In this document: piece by piece, positions 48,989 to 61,900 of the stretch
How positions within the stretch are numbered: position 1 is the first letter of the stretch
Layout of the letters: each line of letters begins with the position of its first letter
DNA from: Taxillus chinensis
Taxonomy: Eukaryota > Streptophyta > Magnoliopsida > Santalales > Loranthaceae
NCBI GenBank assembly: GCA_023512835.1
Contig: CM042090.1
Location: forward strand, 18,568,356-18,632,355
Length of the DNA stretch: 64,000 nt
Reading direction: 5' to 3'
Notes under the pieces: generated by a model
The model's database searches: none
What the model was told of the DNA's origin: nothing
The model's input: only the letters and a program-made list of their open reading frames with translations
Program-made: the position numbers and the translations under genes

Positions 48989-49032
<44 letters not shown>
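48989..49032. repeat. (CT)n microsatellite in the likely PUB leader
   Basis: About 22 CT units 270 bases before the PUB start codon, with a shorter GA run at about 49139-49156. The long minus-strand frame over it is a repeat artefact. Confidence 0.9.
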
Positions 49033-49035
<3 letters not shown>

Positions 49036-49299
49036 TTACACACGGCCTTGAGTGCCGCAGGTATTGTTTGTTTGTTTGCTGGTGATTGTCACTTCTTGTC
49101 AGTGAAGTGAAGAAGAAGGAGGAGGGGGAAAAAAGACAGACAGAGAGAGAGAGAGAAACAGAGTGAACTCTATTCATCCCCAGAACCCAAGCGATAAACA
49201 TGTCATTCTAACATCTCATATCTCTTTGTCAGAGCTCTCCAGTTTACAATTAGAGCACAAGTCTGCTCCCATTTTAGCCAATAATAGTTGTAAAAAAAA

Positions 49300-50643
49300 A
49301 TGAGGCTCGATTTGGGCGTCGGTGACAGTGGTGGGCATGTTTTTGATCTGGAAACCGCCGTGAAGGACGGCATTCTCGGGGGCGGCGGAGGTGGAGGAGG
49401 AGAAGGAGACAAATTGGATCTGAACGCGATGATAGAAGAGGTGGCGGAGTTGGTGGAGGTTCCGGGGGTTTTCATCTGCCCGATCTCGTTGGAGCCAATG
49501 CGCGACCCGGTGACCCTCTGCACCGGCCAGACCTACGAGCGGTCCAACATCCTCAAATGGATGGCCCTCGGCGGTCGACTCACCTGCCCCACCACAATGC
49601 AGGAGCTCTGGGACCACTCCCTCACCCCCAACCGTACCCTCCTCCATCTCACCTCCACCTGGTTCTCCCAAAACTACTCTGCCGTCAAGAAGAAGGCCCA
49701 GGACGTCCAGGGGCGAGCCCAGGAGCTTCTCCAGGCTCTCATGAAAGCCAAGGGCCAGGCCAGGGTCCAGGCCCTCAAAGACCTCCGCCACCTCGTCGCT
49801 GCCCACTCCCACGTCACCTCCGTCGTCGGCGCCGCCGGCATCACCCTTATCTCGTCCCTTTTGGGCCCCTTTACTTCCTACGCCGTCGGGTCCGAGGCGG
49901 TTGGGATTCTCGTGAACCTTCCCCTCGATTCAGATTCCCGGAAGAGCCTGCTTCAGCCCCCCAAGGTCTCGCTGTTGGTCGACTTGTTGAACGAGGGCTG
50001 CATCGACACCAAACTGAATGCCACCAAATTGATCGGCTCGTTGATTGAAATCAAGGGTGGTTCGGGTCTGGGTTTGGAATCGGGGTCAGAGGTGGTGGTG
50101 TGTAGATTGAGCCTGCTGGCTGGGCTTTTGAGGTTAGTCAAGAACAAGAGACATCCTAATGGTGTCCTTGCCGGCCTTGGTTTGCTCCACACCATTACCT
50201 CCTCCCACGAATCCGTCCGGAAGTCGATCGTCGGCATCGGGGCTGTTCCTCAGTTGGTGGAGCTGTTGCCTGGTTTGGACCCGCAGTGCTTAGAGTGTGC
50301 CCTCCCTGCATTGGAGTCTTTGTCTACCCTCCCGGAAGGGGCTGCGGCTCTGAAGGACTGTCCCAATACCATGCCTAATTTGACGAAGCTGTTGATGAGG
50401 GTCTCTCAGCAGTGCACTAAATATGCTATTTCCGTATTGTGGGCCGTATGCACGCTCGACCCGGAGGCGTGCGCCCCTGTCGCCGTGGAGGCGGGGCTCG
50501 CTGCCAAGCTCCTCCTTGTGATCCAGAGCGGCTGCGATCCACTGCTAAAGCAGCGATCAGCTGAGCTTTTAAAGTTGTGCAGTGTGAATTATTCCGGTAC
50601 GGCATTCATTTCCAAGTGTAAGCTCACAAGAACAATGCGATGA
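49300..50643 (+). CDS. U-box/ARM-repeat E3 ubiquitin ligase, PUB30/PUB31 type
   Basis: An intronless frame of 447 residues. A variable N-terminus with an 8-Gly tract (residues 27-34) precedes the U-box at about 53-125, which begins [20 protein letters not shown] and contains [12 protein letters not shown] and CPTTMQ-L with SLTPNRTL. The U-box recruits the E2 enzyme. Residues about 150-440 are ARM-like helical repeats that would bind substrate: [60 protein letters not shown] and later ones. Length and lack of introns match Arabidopsis PUB30 and PUB31, which are linked to salt and drought signalling. The start is the first ATG of the frame. Confidence 0.93.
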   Translation: MRLDLGVGDSGGHVFDLETAVKDGILGGGGGGGGEGDKLDLNAMIEEVAELVEVPGVFICPISLEPMRDPVTLCTGQTYERSNILKWMALGGRLTCPTTMQELWDHSLTPNRTLLHLTSTWFSQNYSAVKKKAQDVQGRAQELLQALMKAKGQARVQALKDLRHLVAAHSHVTSVVGAAGITLISSLLGPFTSYAVGSEAVGILVNLPLDSDSRKSLLQPPKVSLLVDLLNEGCIDTKLNATKLIGSLIEIKGGSGLGLESGSEVVVCRLSLLAGLLRLVKNKRHPNGVLAGLGLLHTITSSHESVRKSIVGIGAVPQLVELLPGLDPQCLECALPALESLSTLPEGAAALKDCPNTMPNLTKLLMRVSQQCTKYAISVLWAVCTLDPEACAPVAVEAGLAAKLLLVIQSGCDPLLKQRSAELLKLCSVNYSGTAFISKCKLTRTMR

Positions 50644-50849
50644 AATCAGAAAGCGAAAAAAACAAAACAGAAGTCAAATTCGTTATTCGCGTGCAAATTG
50701 GAATTGCATTTTTGTGGCAACTATTGAGTTTGATCTGTCCACTTCATTGTGCATACAACATCAGTTTGACGGTCATCAATTGGTTGATTTCACTTGAACG
50801 TGCGGATGGGATATTGTTCAATTGTGTGTTCTAATAAAAGGCCCTGGCA

Positions 50850-53520
50850 AGAGATGGCAATGGGAAGAGGCCTAATTTTTGCTGTAGGTCAGTGCTCGGC
50901 ATGTGTAACTATTGGTTAATCCACGAGAAAAATGCACTGTGAAATGTGAATCGCTATTGATTCTGTAGTAGAGTTGGAATGGTGCTGCAGGTTGGTACGT
51001 AGTAGACAAGAAACTATGTGAAGGGTTGTCATATGTTAAAATGTTAATTTGTTATGTGTAATACTTTGTCAGTTTTTGTTTGTATGGTATGCTGGCTTTA
51101 TATATATATATATAGAATTATCTCTTTCTAAAAGAAATATATGGAAAAGTCGTTTATACTTTTCTGTTTTAGTTTCCTTTCCTCTGTAACGGACTCTCGA
51201 GATTGTTGAACAGAACATTATAATATATACAGAAGTGGCAACATATTAATTCTTTTTTTGTTTAAAAAAAAAACACTTATTTTCCTGAAAATGTTCCTAT
51301 TCAGCTAGCCTAGCCTTAAGCCTTGCCTTGCTCCGACATGGTAAACCTGTGTTTGTCATATGTAATCGTGGAAATAGAGTTAGGTTTGTTATCTGTTTGT
51401 CCCCACTGATCCTTAGTGTATCTGCAGCGGCGATTTGCAAGGGATATGCTTGGATTGTGTCCTATTTTGGTTCCACTGGCACTGAGGTCGTCAGATTTCA
51501 ACCTTGGAATTTCCTGGGATGTCTAGACCCGAGAGTCCCACAATTGTCGGCTCATGTCTCTGTCAATTTGAAAATCATGAACTCGATGCGCTTTCACTCT
51601 GTGTGATATGAACGACACAAATTTGAAAATCCTGAATGGTGATTGGTAAGTAGCCAACCGCATTGTGTCGACCTAGTGTTACATTTGAATACGGTGATTA
51701 ATGGATCAGCACGAGATGAATGGGCCATGCTCTTCTCCACTCGTAAACAAATAAACTTTTGCATCACACCCAATAGTCAAGTACTGTGGGAGACAATCCC
51801 TACCCTATTCGGTTGTCCACATGATTTATTAGATTGAGAAAAGTTGTAAATCTGGTAGAACTACTTACTATATATCAGGCTTGACTCGCGGTCACGGGGA
51901 TGGTAATTGTGGCTCGAGTCTTCAGGAATGTAATTCTTGCATTATTTTTTTTATTTTCTTTTTAAAAAGGAGTTAGCCTATCAGTCTATCACTATAAATG
52001 TATAATATATAACTACTTTCTTTCTTTTTTGCTTTCTTTCATTTGGTCTGCAATGTATGTAACTACATTCACACTAACTGCAAGAGGACTTGAGTTGTCC
52101 ACAGCAAGTAAATCATGCTCGAGTTATAATTTTTCACTTTTCCGTTAATATATATATATATATATATATATTAATGCTTTTTTTTTTCCATTTTTTGGAA
52201 TGGTCCTCTTTTAGGATGATCTCAAGTGTCTGCCACATGGGCCCAAGCGAGAGATTTGTTGTTGTTTTTTTTTCCTCTCTCTTTTTGGGTTCTTTGAGAG
52301 ATTTGATTAAATGCGTTTCAAAGTTATCGAATTCAAGGTTCAGATTTCGAAGCTTTTGTTCATTGTCAAGAGTCAAGACACTTGAATGGGTATGGAGAAC
52401 ACGTGAATAGCAAGCACACAACCGCAAAGATGGAACATATCCTAGAGAGACTGGTCATTCTTTCAAACGCCAGCCAACAGAATTCTCATTTCACGTAATA
52501 GTGTAGGACTGCTTTTGTTGTGGAAATTTTGTATTCAAACCTCTCCCTTAAATGAACTTTGCGATGAGTCTACGATTGCCCAATCCGCTGACACGATCGA
52601 TTTACCTTGACTAGTTGACTTTATATAATTGAATTATTATCTCAATTATTATTTCAAGCACAATTTATTCGACATGTTGGTAATTTTATTTACAGCCACG
52701 GGTGAGTCGATCAATATATGGTAGCAATGTTACACATGTCTCTCGTGGCACTTATGTGTTAATAGTTTATTAGTTCGGATTAAATCATGTATGAGACTTA
52801 ATTAAATCACTGATTAAATTAAGGATGAAAATAAAATTAATAGTGCAAACCTATCAAGTAAAAAAATTCAATCTTCTAATATAATTACCAATTATGGCCT
52901 TGTGTAATTGTTAAATCTTTTTCATACATAACTATCACCTAATCCATTTTTGAAAATGTAAATTAGTTAGGCAGTCAAATTGTATTCAAAATATGAAGGT
53001 AAACTAAATGAAAATAAAGTTTGAAAGAATTTTTTGGAGTCTGATTATGACGGAGAAAAAAAAAAGTACCTCAATTGTGTGTTTATTTTAAATTAGAACT
53101 AATAATGTCAAATTCAATCACATCACAAATAAAGCCAAATAAACTATCTCACTAATACAAACATGGCAATTTGTATGAAATTCTTTCACATTACTATTTA
53201 TAAAATTTTATGATGATTTGGCTCTGATGTGTCATCTGATTAGTTTATTCGACTAATCAGATATATTGTTGTACGGGAAGAAATATTAGACTTTCTGACT
53301 ACGTTTAATAAAATTTTATTATTTTTAAAATAATATTATTTTTAAAATTTATGAATTCAAATATTTTTTTTATTACTCTTAAATACTTCATTATATTTCC
53401 ATTAATGAAGTTCAGACAGTGCGTCGGATCATTCTTGAAACTAAAATTTAAATGATAGACCGACCGGATTGGTTCGAATCCGTTTCGAATTTCAAATAAT
53501 TGGTTAAGCCAACGACATCA
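50850..53520. other. intergenic DNA between PUB and the BSD gene
   Basis: 50644-51110 is probably PUB 3' UTR and downstream DNA. Short TA runs occur at about 51101-51112 and 52147-52171. The frame 51328-51606 and its minus shadow resemble nothing known. 52600-53520 is AT-rich. Confidence 0.45.
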
Positions 53521-53814
53521 GGGTCCCATGATTACACCGGCTCGGCTCGGCTCTGATCTTTCTTTCTGGCCTGTATTATCATCCTTCACCGTTTTACCAT
53601 TTGGGATTGGGAGCGCCTGCCCCACTCAGGAGTACATTGAACGGTGACAGCTGGCTTATTAAACGGTGCCAGCTGGCCAGGTGACGACCAGAGTAAACTG
53701 TAGCCTACACAAACACACCACTTCCACTGCCGCAAACAATTAATATTATTATTTTAAATACACCTCGTTTCCGTCACTACTCCCCCAGGGCCCTGCCGTC
53801 ATCAACGATTCAAC

Positions 53815-56428
53815 ATGTCCTGGCTGCCTCGTTCGTTGGCCGACTCCCTGGGCTTCGACGGCGATGCTGCCGCCGGAAGAGGACAGGTCTCCGGAAAAGT
53901 CGCTCCCTGTACACAATCTCCGAATCGTGACTCAGTGGAAGATCAAGAACGAGGCAGCGGCGTCACACAGGACCTCTCCGAGCTCAAACAAACCCTAACG
54001 CGCCAGTTATGGGGGGTGGCCACCTTCCTCGCTCCTCCCCCGCCCCATTCGAATCGGTCGGATCCTCCGAGTTCGTCACTCACCGTCGCCATTGATGGAG
54101 TATCGGACGATGACGGCGGCGGCGCCTCCGATGGTGCTCGAATCGAGGGTATGCGCCGCGACATCTCGGAGATTGGAGGGAGGCTCAGGTCCGGATTCTC
54201 GAATCTTTCGAACAACAAAGCGGTTTCGGAGATTTCGAAGATCGCCTCGAATTTTCTGCCGTTTGGACCGGAGGACGAGGATCCGGTGTCGGTGGAGGGG
54301 AATGAATCCGAGTACGATTTTGGGGGTGTTGTTGGGATCACCGAGGAGGTTTTGAATTTCGCGGGCAACATCTCGATGCATCCCGAGACGTGGTTAGATT
54401 TCCCACTCGAGGAAGAACAAGACATTGATGGTATGTCACTATTCGATTAGTTAAAGGCTCACGTAGCTTTGTTACGCTATGCTATGATTGCCAGAGATGG
54501 CTTAGGGCCAAGAGTTCGTTCCAGTACTTCAAATCGAAATCAGATGTTAATTCCAATCACAAAATTTCAGTGAGACATGAGATTTATGTTTATAGAATCT
54601 GAAGTGGAATGACAAGCATAAAATGATCCACATTGGCGACCAAAATTAGTTTTCGGGTTTAGTTCCATTCGGCCAACCTAAAGCTCTCAAAATCGTATAG
54701 CTTTTCGTAATTATGTTGCTCACAGAGACAGAATTTTATTCATAGGCGTTGTTTGTATTCTTTTTTTGCATGTCATTGGAATAGTAGGATGTACAGGCTT
54801 TCTCTTTATGCTTTCCTACAATAATGACATAATTATTCAAGTACTATTGATAATGTTTTTTTGAGTGTCTGCCTATAAATCCTTATTATTTAATTCCTTT
54901 GTTTTTGTTTTTTTAATTTAAAAACTTTTTTATAAAGGTTTTGATTTATCTGATGCCCAAGAAAAGCATGCCTTGGCTGTGGAACATCTTCTGCCAAGAT
55001 TAGAGGCTCTAAGAATTGAATTTTGCCCAAATCATATGACCAAGTCTTACTTTTGGAAAGTCTATTTTCTGCTCCTGCATTCAAGACTTAACAAACATGA
55101 TGCTGAGCTCTTGTCAACACCCCAGGTGAGTTTTCAGTATTAAGTAGCAGTTATTTGGATTTATACGCCTGGCACCTGCATAAATTAGTTATTCCTTTAA
55201 GCAGCACCACTTTGATCTATTTGATTAATACTATTATTCTTTTTTTAGGACTTGATTTAGCTATGATTGCTAAATTTTAGGTCATTTTATAATATTTAAA
55301 TTCATTCCTGTATTATTAACAAAGCGAAGGCCTGTTCATGGCTTGGGCATGAACATTGTATGATCTAACTTAACTTTGGGTTCACTTCAAAATTTTAACT
55401 ATCCTGTTATCTACGGGTTTAGCTGTTCTTTTTCCTTCACCACACATCTCATGCTTGGATTTTCATTGATAATCAGAGCTCATTAGTAGGTTAACTGAGG
55501 CACTAAGTTGCTTCTGTTGTTGGCCATGCTTTTCATTTTAATTACTCAAGTTTCCGTGGTGAGTTAAGTTCAATTTTTTTTTGTAATTCAGAGTCTGTGG
55601 CACTAGTCCTGGACCCCGGACTATATTACACTACACTTACACTAATACATGAACTTATATCAGATCTTCTGAGTTCTGGTGGATGTGGTTGACTGGTTTT
55701 GTATTTAAGGGATGTGCAAGCAGATTATTGACTAGCAATGCAGTAAAGCTACTCAATTATTTTAATCAATATAACTTGAAGTGTATCTTAGTATTAGATT
55801 CCAGGGTTGGATTGCAATGTTGCCATCTTTTAGTTAGATTTTGTTCTAATATCTGACATCTAGATGAATGTTAGTAGAAAATTATTTGATCAGTGCACTG
55901 GCTATCATTAACATACAAGGGATAACAAAATCCATCTATGCATGGCAGATTGTAGCAGCTAGAGCAAGGTGGATGCGGGAACTTGAAAAGCAGAGGGCAG
56001 AGAAAGAAGATTGTTGGCCTAGGGGAGTGACTTCCTACTCGAAAGAAGAATGTTACACATTGGATGAGGATATTACTTGTTCCCCGCTATATGGCCCTCC
56101 CTTTGAAATTGTACAGTCTAGGAAGTTTGCTTTCGATACTACTGATATTGAAATTGAGAAGTACGCTCTTGAAAGTACTGAGATGGAAATCATTGACAAA
56201 TCCATCATTGAAGAAACACCAGTGATTGCAAGCAAATATAAGGATATAAAGCTTGGTCTGCCCTCCAAGGTAATTTCTGAAAACTATGAAGATGATGGGG
56301 ACGACTGGCCACAGGAGGAAATTTCAGAATATGGTGCATATAGTGGTGTTGACACTCGTTTTGGGAGTGAAGAGGATGTGTCCTTTAGCGATCTTGAAGA
56401 AGATTGCAGTGTGCCTGTAAAATTATAG
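53815..56428 (+). CDS. BSD domain-containing protein
   Basis: Three coding exons (53815-54430, 54938-55125 and 55949-56428) with GT-AG junctions in frame give 427 residues. Exon 1 encodes a MSWLPRSLADSLGF N-terminus, a Pro/Ser-rich linker and a helical region (IGGRLRSGFSNLSNNKAVSE). The BSD domain spans about 205-270 across exons 1-3, with VEHLLPRLEALRIEFCPNHM and the diagnostic aromatic FWKVYF, then LNKHDAELLSTPQIV. The exon 3 tail is strongly acidic (ENYEDDGDDWPQEE; FSDLEEDC). BSD domains occur in transcription/TFIIH factors and synapse-associated proteins; the plant single-BSD proteins have no settled role. The start is the first ATG of the open frame. Confidence 0.92.
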
Positions 56429-56439
56429 ATTTATGAATG

Positions 56440-58318
56440 GATGTTGTGGGACCTGCACAAAATTCTCTGGACTAGTACTTTTCAGCTAAGAAAAAGCTCG
56501 CTGAATTGTCCGATTCATGATGGAGTGTGGATATCTTAAGAACCCTCAAAACATGGACAATCTGTCTACTGTAGTGTGTGGATGGATATACCCACAATGA
56601 TGTCGTGAGAAATCTCAAAGCATCGTCAATCCGTGTTAAGTGTGTTGTGTGGAATGGTGTGATAGTATTTCTTGAGCAGCTTCTCATCCATTTCATGAAA
56701 AATCAGAACCCTCGGAGCAAGGTGACTACAAATTTGTTGATATGGTCATGTGAAATTTGACCGCATCTGATGATTGGAAGTGTATATTAGTTTGAAGTCA
56801 AATCTGGCTCAAAGGTTTGCAGGAACTTGGAAGTGAAAGAAATTGTTTGCATCTTTTTTGCGCTTCAAATCCGTCATGTCATCCCGTGAGGCCTGAACAT
56901 TGAAAACAGTTTTTGAACATAAATATAAACTGATGTCATTGTTATGTAAAGATAAATTTTTTGTATCCGTCGCTAGTCTGGTATGATGACAGACCAAGCT
57001 TCCTACCTAGTAATTAGGAGTGTCATCAAATTTGTATTAAGAATTTTGGTAAATACATAGCCGTCGGGCTAGTCTAGCGGCGGTAGATTTGTTTTGAGTC
57101 TTATAGATGATGACAAAAAAAGCTGCATCTGGGGTTATATATTTCATCAAATACATTTTTGTCAAATAGATAAATAAATAATAATGTTTCTTCTTCAACT
57201 CTCTCCATTCAGTTGTTTGAAATGCTTAATGCTTATATGTTGAGCAACTTCGATTTTTTGCATATCCAGTAAGAAGTTGATTGATAAACAAAGTACTTAA
57301 AATATTGAGTGCTCTGTAACCTTTTTAATGCTCGATATGATTCTTCGATATATGATTTCTTTGAAAACGGGTCGAAGTTTAACTCGAAGTGCTCGACGTG
57401 TGGTATACATATAGAGTGATTCCGAGTTAGTATACATATTGAGCAGATCTGATCAATTGACGTTTGATTTCTTCAAATATGAGTCAAAAGGTTAGAATTC
57501 GAAGTTTAACTTGAAGGTGCACAATACATTGAGTGTTAAATAACCTTTCAAGTATTCAATATGTAAATATATCAAACTGTTTTTTCAATTTATCAAGTTA
57601 GGACACATGTCGAGCTAAAGTTAGCTAATTGTAGAGGGCTTGACAAAAGAAAAATTTGCTACATAATATGACATGTTGAGCATAATGACAAATATTGAAC
57701 TCATGACATATCAAGTAGCTAAATTATTTTCAAGTAAAAACCGCTATATCCGACTCTTTCTTGAATGAGAGATATCAAAATAATTTTAGTCTTAAAAGAA
57801 AAATTATGAAGAAATATTTTTTTAAAGTACACAATTTAAAATATAATTACAAACGATTGGAGTTTATATAACAAAACTCTTATATAATACATAAGTCTTA
57901 TGGGATGATAACAAAAAAGTTGCATATCCTAGGGTTATACCGATTATATAATACATATCATATGTAGATTTTGTGGACAAAATGGGTGATTGCGTGGTTC
58001 GTTTGTGTTTCTATTGTATTAAGAAAAGATATTATACATACAAATAGTCATTTTGTACACACCTGATATAATAATATTATTTTAACTAAATTATGGGTAA
58101 AGCCTAATCAAATTATTAGAAATGCTATTAGCGTGGGAAGGCTCGTATAAAAGGGATTTATAAATATGTATCATCAATCATATATATATAGAAAAAGGCT
58201 TCTTATAATTATTGATTAATGTGGCGACGTGATCAAATGACACATAATTGATTTGGTAAAAGTTTCAATCATGCTCCTTATATCACTTGATATTATATGA
58301 GCTTATGCAATAGAACCG

Positions 58319-58353
<35 letters not shown>

Positions 58354-58700
58354 AACTTTTGTGTAAATATAATAAGAAGAAAGATACTCGTACTCCCCAA
58401 TCTTATAAATTCATTGAAATGACTAAAATATATATATTTTTATAAAGTCCAAATAATAATATTTTGAATAATATTTATTATTTAAACATAAATTAAATTA
58501 AATGTTATTATTTCAACATTAAATTTAAGTTTGAATCCATATTTATTTTCGAATATAATGGTAAAAAATTTAAATTGTTGCGTAAAAATTTCTTATTAAT
58601 ATCAAAGTCGTCATATTAATAAAATATTAATATTACTAAAATATTAATATTAATATTAATATAAATTTATACGAAGCAGAAAATAATTTAGAGTTGTGTT
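56440..58700. other. intergenic DNA with a diverged internal duplication
   Basis: The left end is BSD 3' UTR. 57300-57570 contains two related halves: TTGAGTG...TAACCTTT near 57306 and 57529, and GATTTCTT...TCGAAGTTTAACT near 57353 and 57465. A third pair, GTCTTAT-G-ATGAT-ACAAAAAA then GTTATA, recurs near 57097 and 57896. It looks like an old repeat element. A (TA)n run lies at about 58325-58350. No coding potential. Confidence 0.5.
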
Positions 58701-58958
58701 TGGCCGTGTGTGCTGTGTATATCACTCACTCCCCATGAAATAATAATAAACCGGTTCCCCCGTCCTCCACACCCCCGCGCCCATCTGCCATCGTAGCCGC
58801 GTGCAGGCGACACGCTATGGTCGTCTTGCCTAGTTTCCTCGTCTTCGATCGGACCCTTCGTAAGTAAACCTTAGACGATCTCCGAAACCCCGAGGCTGCG
58901 GGGTTGATTGAATCTGAGAGATCGGAGAGTAACCCTAGGAAAGGAGAGGAGAGGAGAC

Positions 58959-61900
58959 ATGGTTGGAGATGGAGAAGACACCCCTACTCGGTACGTGTCT
59001 CGTACCTCCTTCCCTTCCCCTGGCGTTTCAAACTAAATGCTCATTGTTGCTTTTGTGTTTGCTCTGGGTTTCTTTACTTGTCAGGTATGAATTGTTGAAC
59101 ATGGTGAAGAAACATTCAAAATTATTAGGGAATGACAAAGTTAGCGACTATGATGCTTCTGATGTCGAAATGGATGCACACTTTTGGCGTGATATCTTGG
59201 ATGTATATTTCATTCGTGGTCGGGAGTCAAGAGGGCGTCAAGAGGATGATCTCATATTTTTTGTTAGGAAAATGGTACAGCAATGCATTAATTCAGCATG
59301 GTTTTTCATCATGTGTGTGCAGGCATGCATTGGCATTATGCACACACATGCTCGAATTATATTTATTTATTTATTTATGTTTTTATACTCCTTCGCCAAA
59401 CATGGTTTTGACAGAGATTGCATGGACAAGGGTTCAGTGATGATGCTGAAGATGCCCCTCCTTACTTTGTGCGCAGGTGGGCAGCTAAGGTAAAAGCCGG
59501 CATAGAAGACAAGTTTCGCATTTATTGTTTTTATTTTGTTTTTATTTTTAAAATCAAATGATTAAATCTTCATCAAATGGAACGCCTGTCCTGATGCTTC
59601 TCATCACATGATTATCATCTTCATGTGCTTTGAAGTTATGCATTCCTTTTGCTTCAACTGGAGTAGACAATTATTCTTAGGTGCAAACCTCTCTCATCCC
59701 ATTAACCCCAACCCTAGTGAGTGACAATTGAACCGAGCCCTCAGGTATTTTTGTTATTTCTGCATTATTTGTGTGCAAGCTCATTTTTTTTTGCTTCAAA
59801 TTTTCAGGCTGTTTATTTGACAACTTTGTTTTTTTTTTTTTTTTTGATTTCCCCTTCTGCCAGCTTTGTGTAAAGTCAATTTATTTGATAAATTTGCATT
59901 TATTGATTTTTTTATCCAAACAAGACTTTATTAAAATGATCGAGAAGGTGACAAATTACAAGAAGCTATAAAAAGAAAAATCAACCGCACCAGCCTGACA
60001 GTGGAAATTACAGCAAAACACTACATTAGACAGAAAAGCCCCAAATTTCCTTTCCCATTCTCTATACCATAAAAAATTTGACTGGTCCTCTCCATCTAGA
60101 TTACCCAAAAAACAGCCTAGGAATTTAATCAATATCTTTGCCCCCTTAAATTTTATTTGTCCTATAATTTGGTTTAGTTATAATCTTCTTCTTTTTTTAA
60201 ATTCTTATCCAGTTGGATACAGTCATCGCCGACAATTATGCAAATGTTGATTGGAGGCGCTCATTTTACTTGAACCTGATAGCCCACACTTCTTTCACTG
60301 TCACGGTTGCCATTTGTAGGTAACTTTCCTCTGTCTTCTCTGTTGCATACCTTAATTTTTTAAACTTTTGGTAATGGTCTTTTGCTTTCAACGTTTCTAT
60401 CTCTCTCTCACTCTCTCACTCTCTCACACACACACACTGTTACTTTCTCCTTCTCTTCATTTTAATTTGTGCTAGTTTTTAACTCAGCCAGATGTACTTA
60501 TTTTTGAAAGTGATGTTTTTTTTCATGTTTTATTATTCTTATTATTATAATTTATGGTGGCCTATTTAAGATGTTATGGACTATTGTTTATTGTTTCACA
60601 CGCTGAGAAAGAAAGGAAATAATATGAAGTATCTTTTTGCGTCTCAGTCATCAGGTCCTTAGAAATTATCAAGCTTTGCAGAACACACCCTTGACTCCTG
60701 TATATAAGGTGCCCATTCATTTGTCAACGGTGTCTATTTCAACTAATACATTGTCCCTATTGATCATTTTCTACTTTCTATTTTAATAATTTAATTATCT
60801 AATATGGTTGCCCATAATTAGCTGCATTTGGTAAACAAGAATAAATGACTCACGTCTAAACAAGTTTAGATGCAGTATCCAAGCATCTATTAATAAATGT
60901 CCACAATTACTTGAAAAAAAGAATCTGAATTTGTATGTGAACAAGAAGAAAATTGCAATTTAGGTGATGAGTGATAGCATTTGAGAGTATATGTGTTGTT
61001 AAATATAGCAGTCTGTGCGACTTTCCATACAACTATTCTGTACTTATTATGCTGTAATTTACAGGTTGTAAAGACAGTCTATGCATCACCCAGCCGTGTC
61101 AATTTTCATTTGGATTCAAAGAAGGCTAGTAGAAAGATTCTATTTTGATATTATGCTTTTGTTACTTGAGTTTCTCTCTGATGCTCACCATATTGTTTAT
61201 CCAGGAAGTAGGACCAACACCGGCCTACCCAGATATATGTTTTGCAGTCGATGACTTTGATTCAACTTTTGGTGCAGTGGTATTTTGTTCATTTTGTTTG
61301 ATTTAAAAGTGGCATTGTGGCATGTGGCCTTCCTATCCTCATACATGCATCTGCTGTTTCTAAGTTTTGAGGTCACTAATTTTGATTTTATTATTTGTAA
61401 TATAATAATTTAATATTGTTATTTTTGGCTGTAAGCTTAAGGCACTGTTGTACAATTTTTCAGTGCCACCTCCCTATGCATATGCCAAAAAAATAAGTAG
61501 GCCCCTCCGTGTTTGATCTAGGACCGTGAGAAATTTGGTTTGAATTGGATTTAGTGACTATATTTAAAATTATCATCTTTCTTTTTTTGAACTGTATTGA
61601 TTCTAAGTTTATTGTCCTGTCTTATGAGCTGCCTTATTAGGTTTTATGGACTTTCCAATTTCATTATAAGTAAACGACAGTATATTAAAGAAAGGACGAG
61701 AAACAGGAAAATTGAGGAGGAGATAGCCCGACCCAAGAAAAAATCCCAAAACACATTACAATAAAACCACAAAAGGCAAAAAACAAAGCCTAAAAATAGG
61801 CAAGGGAGAAGAACCCCAACAAACCGACTACCTTAGCCTAGAAGGCCGAGATAACCTAGCAGCATAAGTAACCGAAGAGCTGAGCCTTTTGAGTTTCTGC

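Noticed and set aside
48809..49201. 130-residue minus-strand frame with Ser/Glu-Arg runs
   Set aside because: It is the complement of the CT/GA-rich leader of the PUB gene; the product is a microsatellite translation.
51328..51606. 92-residue plus-strand frame downstream of PUB
   Set aside because: No recognisable motif, no splice context, and outside the PUB coding region.
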